Shown here piece after piece: positions 1 to 5,157 of a stretch of 5,157 bases of DNA; the first letter of the stretch is position 1; every line of letters begins with the position of its first letter. The notes below the pieces were generated by a model. That model ran no database searches and had not been told where the DNA came from. It saw only the letters and a program-made list of their open reading frames with translations. The stretch is from NCBI GenBank assembly GCA_023229985.1, contig JALNYF010000091.1, positions 1 to 5,157 of the forward strand, read 5' to 3'. Source of the stretch: Bacteroidales bacterium. Its GTDB lineage: Bacteria > Bacteroidota > Bacteroidia > Bacteroidales > WCHB1-69. Both the position numbers and the translations under genes were made by a program.

Positions 1-268
1 CTATTTTGCGTTTTTCTCCCATTCTGATGGAGACCATAGCAGATGCCCCGGCACCAACCAAAGTGCCAAAAGCCGTAGCCAAGTTCATAATGGGAAATGT
101 AATAGCTAATCCTGCAATTGCCAATGGACCAACTCCCTGACCGATAAAAATACGGTCAATCACATTATAGAAAGAAATCGCGGTGGTAGCGATAATCGCA
201 GGCAAGGCATAAGTCAACAATAAGTTCCCTATCTTCCCAAATTCCAATTCTTTTGTTTTGTCCTTCAC
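1..268 (-). CDS. MATE family efflux transporter, N-terminal part (cut by the left window edge)
   Basis: Only the first 89 codons are present, and the rest lies beyond base 1. The visible protein begins MKDKTKELEFGKIGNLL. It has a first hydrophobic segment at about residues 15-36 (LLLTYALPAIIATTAISF), the pattern NVIDRIFIGQGVGPLAIAG at 35-53, a second hydrophobic segment at about 48-72, and VGAGASAMVSIRMGEKRK at 71-88. This order of short basic N-terminus, TM1, a GxxGPLAIAGL-type loop, TM2 and a GAGASA...RMGE loop is typical of the MATE (MepA/DinF-like) superfamily. Those proteins are inner-membrane Na+ or H+ antiporters that export drugs or other organic compounds; the substrate here cannot be inferred. 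The start is well constrained: an in-frame TAA, which is the stop of the upstream TPR gene, lies just one codon before GTG 268-266, and the first in-frame ATG is at residue 61, inside TM2. The GTG is three bases after the TPR stop, so co-transcription and re-initiation are likely. Confidence 0.9.
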   Translation of the reverse strand, partial: MKDKTKELEFGKIGNLLLTYALPAIIATTAISFYNVIDRIFIGQGVGPLAIAGLAITFPIMNLATAFGTLVGAGASAMVSIRMGEKRKI

Positions 269-271
269 TGC

Positions 272-2137
272 TTAGTTGATTGTTTTGTAGTCACCCCTCA
301 ATTCCCTATAACGCTTGCGTGCAGTTACGGTGAACAAACTATCAGGATATTCTTTCAGTAATTGTTGATAATACTCCATTGCTTGTGCCGAATCTTTAAA
401 CGAATAGTCGTAGAGTTCCGCCAATTTAAAGGTGGCATCATCGGCTAACAAGTCATAAGAATGTTTGGAAACAATCTCTTTCAGGAGTTGTTCCGCCCCA
501 AAATAATCCCCTTTTTTAATGGAAATTTGAGCTTTTTGGAAATATACGTCATCTACCAATTTGCCAAAAGGATCAACTATTAAGATGGAATCAAGAAGTT
601 GCAGGGCTTCGTCATGTTTATTCTGAAAAATCAGGAAATCAGCTTTTGCGTAATAGCGCAGTCCGATATTGTTTTCGATGTCATTGGAGAACAAGGAGTC
701 CTCTTCTTCATCGCTTTCTTCTTCATTATCAGAAATTAGCAATGAAAAATACATCGCATCATTGGCAATTAGTTTCGAGGTGGCGGCGCGAAGCACATCC
801 AATTGGCTCTTTGCCCATTCAAATTCACCGATATAAAACGATAATTTAGCGTTCTTAAATTTGGCGGTCTGTCCGATAAGTTCATTGGGAAACGCTTTAT
901 CGACTTGCGAATAATGCAAAGTGGCTTCCCAAACATCGCCCATAAAAAGCTCAATATCAGCTAAATCAATTTTATATTCTGCTTGTTCAATCGCATCTCT
1001 CTCCGCATTGGCAACGGCTTGATTCAGCACTTCAATGGCTTGTTGCGGTTTATTGACATAAAATGCCAACAAATGTGCATATTTACGAATCCAACTTGAT
1101 GTTCCGCTGTGGAATCCGTAATCAGTTAATGTTTGATTAAACTCTTTTTCTAAGACAAGCGCATCTTCCAGAACCACCGGTGATTTACTGATTAATTGCT
1201 CATATTTTACATCTAACAACTGAAATTGAGCACTTGTATAATAGGTTGATTGTTCGCCCCTTTCAATTAAATAACGAAGTGCATCAATAGCGGTGCCGTA
1301 ATCTTTATTCGCTGCGGCTTCCTTTGCCAATTGAAACACTCGCTGTCCATCTTCTTTCAATTTCCGGTCAATGGATTTGGTCAGCACGAGTGCGTCAGGG
1401 TATTCTTTATACAGCATATATACCCATTTAAGAATCATTTCATAGCAAATATTGTCCGGTTGTTGCTGGATATTTTTTTGCAAAATGGTGCGAACTGTGA
1501 GATACTTTTGTTTATTCTCGTCATCAGTCAGCAGTTTTTGAATAATGGTCTCAACGACTTGCACGTTGCTGATGGATTTGTCACTCACCAAGCCCAACGC
1601 TTCAGCCACCACTTTATCGGTTTGGTTTAACTGAATATAGATGTCGGTAATCTCAGCAGTAAATAATTTGTTATCATTCAATAATTTACGACCTTTTTGC
1701 AGTGTACTGAGTGCATAATTCAGTTGTTTTCTGACGAGAAAAGCATGATAGAGTTCTCTGATAAGGTTTTGTTGCGGTTGCAGGTCTTTGATGGCATCGG
1801 AATAGACGTTTTCGGCTTTCTCCTGTTCGCCGGAACTTTCATATACGAATCCCAAATCAATTTTATATCTTTGGACTTTAGGGGAATTTTTTTGCTGTTT
1901 TTTGACTACTTTTTCTGCTTCTTTAAAGTCACCCAGCTGCATTAAGGTTTGGTAGTAGTAGTAATAGATATAGGAATTGGGAGATGAGTTGTAGATTTTG
2001 GCAAATAGTTCAACGGCTTTTTCATATTCTCCGTTTTGAAAATACTGAATACCCATTTGTTCTTCTTGGGTACGCTGTGCATTAGCGAAGAAGGTAACAA
2101 AAACCAAAAGAGCCGTAAAGAGTGTGCGCAATTTCAT
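272..2137 (-). CDS. Exported tetratricopeptide-repeat (TPR) protein, 621 aa
   Basis: The 621-residue protein has a clear Sec signal peptide (basic MKLR, hydrophobic core 5-17, ANA|Q cleavage after A20), so it should act in the periplasm or at the outer membrane. There is no lipobox cysteine. TPR-like helical pairs follow at about 28-120 (GIQYFQNGEYEKAVELF, DLGFVYESSGEQEKAENVY). A divergent, mostly helical middle spans 120-460. A second TPR block covers about 495-615 (ADFLIFQNKHDEALQLLD, AQISIKKGDYFGAEQLL, AMEYYQQLLKEYPDS). The last block resembles the TPRs of outer-membrane assembly and YbgF-like proteins, but a specific role is inference. An acidic run at 470-481 (DNEEESDEEEDS) and a five-tyrosine run at 58-62 interrupt the repeats. 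The ATG overlaps the serS stop in TAATG, which suggests translational coupling. The stop is in frame with the next gene's GTG, one codon away. TPR domains mediate protein-protein contacts; I do not recognise a named gene. Confidence 0.9.
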   Translation of the reverse strand: MKLRTLFTALLVFVTFFANAQRTQEEQMGIQYFQNGEYEKAVELFAKIYNSSPNSYIYYYYYQTLMQLGDFKEAEKVVKKQQKNSPKVQRYKIDLGFVYESSGEQEKAENVYSDAIKDLQPQQNLIRELYHAFLVRKQLNYALSTLQKGRKLLNDNKLFTAEITDIYIQLNQTDKVVAEALGLVSDKSISNVQVVETIIQKLLTDDENKQKYLTVRTILQKNIQQQPDNICYEMILKWVYMLYKEYPDALVLTKSIDRKLKEDGQRVFQLAKEAAANKDYGTAIDALRYLIERGEQSTYYTSAQFQLLDVKYEQLISKSPVVLEDALVLEKEFNQTLTDYGFHSGTSSWIRKYAHLLAFYVNKPQQAIEVLNQAVANAERDAIEQAEYKIDLADIELFMGDVWEATLHYSQVDKAFPNELIGQTAKFKNAKLSFYIGEFEWAKSQLDVLRAATSKLIANDAMYFSLLISDNEEESDEEEDSLFSNDIENNIGLRYYAKADFLIFQNKHDEALQLLDSILIVDPFGKLVDDVYFQKAQISIKKGDYFGAEQLLKEIVSKHSYDLLADDATFKLAELYDYSFKDSAQAMEYYQQLLKEYPDSLFTVTARKRYRELRGDYKTIN

Positions 2138-3408
2138 TAGTTGATAATGTCAAATCCCGTGTAGGGGCGAAGCACTTCAGGAACAATAATACCGTCGGGG
2201 GTTTGATTGTTTTCCAAGAGAGCAGCCATCACGCGCGGTAGGGCAAGTGCGCTGCCGTTCAAAGTATGTGCCAATCTCATTTTCCCGTTTTCGTCTTTAA
2301 AACGCAATTTGAGCCGATTTGCCTGAAAACTTTCAAAATTAGATACAGAGCTGACTTCCAGCCACTTTTGTTGTGCTTTTGAATAAACTTCGAGGTCGTA
2401 AGTTAGCGCGGAAGTGAAACTCATATCTCCGCCGCATAGTCGCAGAACATGGAATGGCAATCCTAATCTTTGCAGGAGCGACATTGCATATAGTTTCATG
2501 TTCTCTAATGTCTCGTATGAGCGGTCGGGGTGTTCAATTTGCACGATTTCGACTTTATCGAATTGGTGCAAACGATTCAATCCTCTGACATCTTTTCCGT
2601 AAGACCCGGCTTCTCTTCTAAAACAGGCTGAGTAGGCGCAATTTTGGATCGGAAAGTCGGTAGACTTAAGAATAACATCTCTGTAAATATTGGTAACCGG
2701 AACCTCGGCAGTTGGAATGAGGTAGAAATTATCCAAATTGGCGTGATACATCTGACCTTCTTTGTCGGGAAGTTGCCCGGTGGCATACGCTGAATTTTCG
2801 TTCACCATGTATGGTGGTTGAATCTCCGTATAACCATTTTCGCTTGCAGAATTGAGGAAGAAGTTGATCAAAGCGCGTTGCATCTTGGCACCTTTCCCTT
2901 TGTAGATGGGGAATCCCGCGCCGGTGATCTTACAACCGAGCTCAAAATCTATGATATCATATTTTTTTACTAAATCCCAATGGGGAAGTGCATCATAGTT
3001 AAAATTGGACGCATCACCCTCTTCATAAACCACCTCATTATCCGCAGCAGATTTCCCCCGTGGCACAGAACTGTGCGGCATATTGGGCATCAGTACCATG
3101 AGTTCATTAATCTTACCATCTTTGTCTGACAACTCCGCCTGAATATCCTTTTCCGAATTTTTTAGTTCGGCAGTTTTAAGTTTGAGCTCATCTGCTTCCG
3201 CTCTTTTCCCTTCTTTATAGAGTAAACCGATTGATTTTGCGATTTTCCCTTGTTCCATCAAATTTTCATCCAATTGCTTTTTTAGCTGACGAATTTGCGT
3301 GTCTAGTGACAAAATATTGTGGATAATTTCTTTGGCATCAAAGTTCTTAATGCTAAGTCTTTCAATAACTTCTGTGGGGTTTTCTCGAATAGTTTGTATC
3401 TGTAACAT
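2137..3408 (-). CDS. serS: Seryl-tRNA synthetase (serine--tRNA ligase)
   Basis: This is a cytoplasmic class II aminoacyl-tRNA synthetase that charges tRNA-Ser (and tRNA-Sec where present) with serine using ATP. Its 423 residues are normal for the bacterial family. An N-terminal arm at about 29-103 is rich in K, E and L and should form the long antiparallel coiled coil that holds the tRNA-Ser variable arm. The catalytic core has the conserved TAEVP at 233-237 (serine binding). Motif 2 starts with FRREAGSYGKDVRGLNRLHQ from residue 263, with HQFDKVE at 281-287. EVSSVSNFESFQANR starts at 351, and motif 3 is NGSALALPRVMAALLENNQ from 384, with arginine at 392. In the 351 segment the family's common SSC is SSV, a form I recall in Bacteroides SerRS, so I do not read it as a defect. 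The ATG at 3408 gives the usual MLQIQTIRENP N-terminus. It has no Shine-Dalgarno sequence but an A-rich stretch (AAATAAAAG) upstream. The stop overlaps the next gene's ATG by one base. Confidence 0.98.
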   Translation of the reverse strand: MLQIQTIRENPTEVIERLSIKNFDAKEIIHNILSLDTQIRQLKKQLDENLMEQGKIAKSIGLLYKEGKRAEADELKLKTAELKNSEKDIQAELSDKDGKINELMVLMPNMPHSSVPRGKSAADNEVVYEEGDASNFNYDALPHWDLVKKYDIIDFELGCKITGAGFPIYKGKGAKMQRALINFFLNSASENGYTEIQPPYMVNENSAYATGQLPDKEGQMYHANLDNFYLIPTAEVPVTNIYRDVILKSTDFPIQNCAYSACFRREAGSYGKDVRGLNRLHQFDKVEIVQIEHPDRSYETLENMKLYAMSLLQRLGLPFHVLRLCGGDMSFTSALTYDLEVYSKAQQKWLEVSSVSNFESFQANRLKLRFKDENGKMRLAHTLNGSALALPRVMAALLENNQTPDGIIVPEVLRPYTGFDIIN

Positions 3409-3426
3409 ATCTTTTATTTAAGTCTG

Positions 3427-3434
3427 CAAATATA
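3427..3434 (-). promoter_or_regulatory. Candidate proximal serS promoter, Bacteroidota -7 element
   Basis: On the minus strand 3434-3427 reads TATATTTG, an exact match to the Bacteroidota sigma-ABfr -7 consensus TAnnTTTG. No TTG -33 element lies 19-21 bases upstream, where the sequence is GGATTCC. Transcription from it would start near 3420 and give a leader of only about 12 bases before the serS ATG at 3408. Confidence 0.45.
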
Positions 3435-3472
3435 CATGAAGATTTTGAAAAGGAATCCTCCGCTTTACAAAA

Positions 3473-3503
3473 AAAACATAATGTTTGTTCAATGCCTTGT
3501 CAA
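3473..3503 (-). promoter_or_regulatory. Candidate distal serS promoter (TTG-N20-TATGTTTT)
   Basis: On the minus strand TTG (3503-3501) is followed after exactly 20 bases by TATGTTTT (3480-3473), which matches TAnnTTTG at 7 of 8 positions and lacks only the final G. Its upstream context TATTGACAA is the same as at the endonuclease promoter. Start would be near 3466, giving a leader of about 58 bases. It complements the proximal element, which has a perfect -7 box but no -33 box. Confidence 0.45.
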
Positions 3504-3642
3504 TAAAAAATGTTGTTTCTCTCTTACATGAATTAGCACGGAGATGAGGCTGTTTTTACCAATCATCATGGTTCAATGTGGTTTTATGATGAATATTGTT
3601 ATCACACCTATCTCATTCCGAATCAGGTAATTATAGCTGCTT

Positions 3643-4683
3643 TCACGAATCGTCATATTTCAATCGTAGTTTTACAAATATGGGCAGGTGGTCAGCATAG
3701 CCGCCGATATAACGGGGACCGAGAAATGTGCGATATACTTTGTAGCCTCCGTATTTTTCGTCCGGTTCTACCATAAATTCTGCTTTAAAAATATGTGCTT
3801 CACCTGCGATGATGGCAATACGATTTTGCCCGGACAGTAGGGGCGCAGATACCATGAATTGGTCCAAGCATCCCCAAAAATCCTCATGTTTGTGCGTCCC
3901 GATATTCTGCATCTTGAGGAAACGGTACATGAGATTAAAGAGATGGCAATTACGGTCTGCTCGATCGTCGGGATTTCCGGCTTGAAGGATGTCATGAATA
4001 CTTTCGTCGCTCAGATAATCGTTAAAATCGCCCGTAATCAGAATATTGGCAGACGGGTTTGTCTGTAGGATGGAGTCTGTTTTGGTTTTCACGACTGTTG
4101 CATAGTAATTTCTTTTGGGAATAGTGGGCGCGAAACCACCGTATCGGGATGTCCAATGATTGATAAATAGGTGGATGGAATCTCCATTGGGAAATTGTGC
4201 CACAACATACAAGATATCCCGATTTCGTGTTGCGGTGTCAAATGGAAAGACAACGGGGACAGGCTCACTATGCCGGATCCGAATCCTATCGGAGCGATAG
4301 AGTAAGCCCACATCAACGCCCCGCCTGTCTGGTGAGTCGTAATGCACGCAGCGGTAGTTGTACTTTTTGAGCGGAGAATCGTAGCAGAATCGGTTTAAGA
4401 CAGTTCGATCTTCAATTTCGGCAACACCGATGATATCCGGTGGAGACCACTCATTCATTGCCAAAAGCACTTTGGAAATATTGTTTATTTTGCGAAGGTA
4501 TTTTTTGAAGGTCCAGTGGTTCAGACCTATGGGTGTAAAAGCGTCATCGTTGGTTAAGCTGTCATCACTTGGATTGAAAAGATTTTCAACATTATAGAAA
4601 GCAATCACATAAGCGGTGGAATCTTGCCCCGATAGTTTGCAAATGAGGAAAAGTAGCAGGCAGAAGAGAAGTTGTTTTTTCAT
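3643..4683 (-). CDS. Secreted endonuclease/exonuclease/phosphatase (EEP) family protein, 346 aa
   Basis: This belongs to the DNase I/exonuclease III-like metal-dependent phosphoesterase superfamily, which cleaves phosphodiesters in nucleic acids or sometimes phosphoester lipids or sugars; the substrate is not predictable here. The protein starts MKKQLLFCLLLFLICKLSG|QDS, a Sec signal peptide with likely cleavage after G19, so it should be exported. FLIC is a poor lipobox, so a lipoprotein is unlikely. Family motifs in order are FYNVENLF (N31, metal side), GVAEIED (E89, metal ligand), RRGVDVGLLY (D124), INHWTSRYGG (N175/H176), ITGDFND (D219, N221), WGCLDQFMVS (D275) and YADHLP (D331 and catalytic H332). 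All expected catalytic residues are present, and only the common S before DH is A. The frame stays open 12 codons upstream to a TTG, but that TTG (4719-4717) lies inside the promoter -7 box, so ATG 4683 is chosen. It is followed after 234 bases by serS on the same strand and probably forms its own unit. Confidence 0.92.
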   Translation of the reverse strand: MKKQLLFCLLLFLICKLSGQDSTAYVIAFYNVENLFNPSDDSLTNDDAFTPIGLNHWTFKKYLRKINNISKVLLAMNEWSPPDIIGVAEIEDRTVLNRFCYDSPLKKYNYRCVHYDSPDRRGVDVGLLYRSDRIRIRHSEPVPVVFPFDTATRNRDILYVVAQFPNGDSIHLFINHWTSRYGGFAPTIPKRNYYATVVKTKTDSILQTNPSANILITGDFNDYLSDESIHDILQAGNPDDRADRNCHLFNLMYRFLKMQNIGTHKHEDFWGCLDQFMVSAPLLSGQNRIAIIAGEAHIFKAEFMVEPDEKYGGYKVYRTFLGPRYIGGYADHLPIFVKLRLKYDDS

Positions 4684-4716
4684 TTTGAGCAGTTTTAGTA
4701 AGAAAGGATCAGGTTG

Positions 4717-4747
4717 CAAAGATACATGCGTTAAAATCGTTTGTCAA
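4717..4747 (-). promoter_or_regulatory. Promoter of the endonuclease gene (TTG-N20-TATCTTTG)
   Basis: On the minus strand TTG (4747-4745) is followed after 20 bases by TATCTTTG (4724-4717). Both boxes and the spacing fit the Bacteroidota consensus TTG-N19-21-TAnnTTTG. Start would be near 4710, giving a leader of about 27 bases to the ATG at 4683. The position rules out translation from the TTG at 4719, which would lie before the transcript starts. Confidence 0.75.
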
Positions 4748-4929
4748 TAGCTTTCATCATTTTTTTATTTTTTCGAAAAAGAGGTATACAATCACGAAAA
4801 TCTTCACATTCTAATTTGTTCAGCCGCAAAAAACGACTATTAAAGACGTCTTTATCACCGGAATTTTTATCAATAGGGTTGCTCAGTTTGCTCCCGAATC
4901 ACTTGGTCTATTTCATCGGAATAAATCCC
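4731..4929 (-). pseudogene. Possible decayed small reading frame (unrecognised product)
   Basis: Two adjacent minus-strand frames look protein-like. Segment A (4929-4873, 19 codons, ending REQTEQPY then TGA) directly follows a TAA and has no ATG. Segment B (4898-4731, 55 codons then TAA) contains SRFLRLNKLECEDFRDC and KNKKMMKAIDKRF and also lacks an early ATG. Removing one base from the CCC run (4878-4876 on the plus strand) would join them into about 66 charged, hydrophilic codons. No family is recognised. The endonuclease -33 box lies inside the 3' end of segment B. The open length is short enough to occur by chance, so this is tentative; the opposite strand is also open here (4741-4968). 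Confidence 0.18.
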
Positions 4930-4935
4930 TTACAA

Positions 4936-4960
4936 AATATAATTTTTAAAAAATTATATT
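4936..4960. repeat. Perfect A/T-only inverted repeat (12 + 1 + 12)
   Basis: AATATAATTTTT (4936-4947) and its exact reverse complement (4949-4960) flank a single A. With no G or C and no flanking T run it is a poor intrinsic terminator. It may be an operator or an easily melted element. Its right arm touches the -33 box of the rightward promoter candidate. Confidence 0.7.
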
Positions 4961-4988
4961 GTCATTAATTAAAAAAATGGTATTTTTG
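4959..4988 (+). promoter_or_regulatory. Candidate rightward promoter (TTG-N19-TATTTTTG)
   Basis: TTG at 4959-4961 and TATTTTTG at 4981-4988 are separated by 19 bases and match the Bacteroidota consensus TTG-N19-21-TAnnTTTG in full. Transcription would start near 4994 and run off the right edge, implying a leader of at least about 160 bases before the next gene. In so AT-rich a stretch a chance match is possible. Confidence 0.5.
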
Positions 4989-5049
4989 TGCATTCTTAAT
5001 AAGAAGATGCTAAACGTGTAATAAATTAGTGTTCAAATACTTAGTACAT

Positions 5050-5072
5050 GACAAAAATTTTAAAATTTTGTC
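5050..5072. repeat. Inverted repeat, 11-bp arms with one bulged A
   Basis: Dropping one A from the run at 5053-5057 turns 5050-5072 into a perfect 22-base palindrome, GACAAAATTTT followed by AAAATTTTGTC. It lies inside the presumed leader of the rightward transcript and could be a protein-binding site or a weak hairpin. Confidence 0.6.
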
Positions 5073-5093
5073 CAATATATTGATTTTTAGATG

Positions 5094-5118
5094 GTTATCA
5101 ACAAAATTTGTTGGTAAC
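5094..5118. repeat. Inverted repeat with DnaA-box-like arms (12 + 1 + 12, one mismatch)
   Basis: GTTATCAACAAA (5094-5105) and TTTGTTGGTAAC (5107-5118) are reverse complements except at one position, around a single central A. The left arm contains TTATCAACA, one base from the DnaA box TTATCCACA. The right arm read on the minus strand gives TTACCAACA, two bases away. The function is unknown; an operator, a DnaA-binding site or an RNA hairpin are all possible. Confidence 0.6.
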
Positions 5119-5157
5119 TTTTTTGTTATATTCTTGATAAAGTGATTGATTTTCAGT

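Larger units (their letters stand above)
3409..3642. other. Intergenic spacer between the endonuclease gene and serS
   Basis: This 234-base spacer holds no convincing gene on either strand. Its serS-proximal half (about 3420-3505) carries two candidate promoters for serS, listed separately. A weak A/T stem followed by a T run (around 3473-3490, read on the minus strand AAACATTATGTTT then Ts) could be a poor terminator, but it has almost no GC and overlaps the distal promoter. The part next to the endonuclease stop (3563-3592) contains a 7-bp inverted repeat with a 16-base loop and no T run, so no confident terminator for the endonuclease gene is visible. Confidence 0.6.
4720..5157. other. AT-rich intergenic region at the right edge
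   Basis: No convincing intact gene is visible in these 438 bases. The left part (about 4730-4930) has a more mixed, coding-like composition and holds the endonuclease promoter plus a possible broken frame. The right part (about 4930-5157) is extremely AT-rich and carries a rightward promoter candidate, three inverted repeats, and only very short ATG frames (5007-5021, 5048-5083, 5091-5117). It is best read as the upstream region of a plus-strand gene that starts beyond the window. Confidence 0.6.

Noticed and set aside
1331..1945. Plus-strand open frames at 1331-1630 and 1697-1945
   Set aside because: Both are fully antisense to the TPR gene, which has a signal peptide and repeat structure. 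Their products are what one expects from the complement of A-rich coding codons.
1948..1970. Short TAG/TAA triplet run as a microsatellite
   Set aside because: It is simply the coding sequence of the five-tyrosine run in the TPR protein, and it is too short and imperfect to call a repeat locus.
3563..3592. Hairpin TCATCAT / ATGATGA as a terminator for the endonuclease gene
   Set aside because: The stem is only 7 bp with a 16-base loop and low GC, and no T run follows on the minus strand.
3576..3776. 66-codon plus-strand open frame
   Set aside because: Half of it is antisense to the conserved C-terminus of the endonuclease, and the translation has no recognisable features.
4741..4968. 75-codon plus-strand open frame
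   Set aside because: It begins with a TTG located in the endonuclease promoter's -33 region, its product is an unpatterned mix with many F, L, S and K, and it runs through the A/T inverted repeat. No homologous family is suggested, so it is treated as chance.
5007..5117. Three tiny ATG frames (5007-5021, 5048-5083, 5091-5117) as leader peptides
   Set aside because: They encode 4, 11 and 8 residues with no run of a regulatory amino acid and no ribosome-binding signal. They overlap the dyads by necessity of sequence and cannot be supported as genes.
1..5157. CRISPR array, tRNA or rRNA genes, insertion sequences
   Set aside because: No regularly spaced direct repeats, no cloverleaf-like conserved arms such as GGTTCGAATCC, and no transposase-like frame or terminal repeats with target duplication were seen on either strand.

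Overview
The window looks like chromosomal DNA from a member of the Bacteroidota, probably Bacteroidales. Three things point there. The seryl-tRNA synthetase has the Bacteroidales style of sequence, for example NGSALALPR and EVSSVSNF. Upstream regions carry the Bacteroidota promoter signature (TTG, about 20 bases, TAnnTTTG). Gene starts are preceded by A-rich stretches and not by Shine-Dalgarno sequences. By eye, base composition is moderately AT-rich in the genes and very AT-rich at the right end.

Layout, in the direction of transcription (all recognised genes lie on the minus strand, so read right to left). At the right edge, 4720-5157 is a non-genic, AT-rich region of 438 bases. It holds a rightward candidate promoter for a gene outside the window, three inverted repeats, and a possible decayed reading frame. 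Next is a secreted endonuclease/exonuclease/phosphatase family protein (4683-3643) with a very good promoter of its own. After a 234-base spacer with two candidate promoters comes serS (3408-2137). It overlaps by one base (TAATG) a large exported tetratricopeptide-repeat protein (2137-272). Three bases after that protein's stop, the 5' part of a MATE-family multidrug/cation antiporter gene begins at a GTG (268) and runs off the left edge.

How the genes work together: serS, the TPR gene and the MATE gene are packed like one transcriptional unit with probable translational coupling, but their functions are not obviously linked. They are tRNA charging in the cytoplasm, an exported scaffold-like protein, and an inner-membrane exporter. 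The endonuclease is probably transcribed separately. I found no mobile element, CRISPR array, RNA gene or recognisable novel system. The least explained DNA is the right-hand intergenic region.
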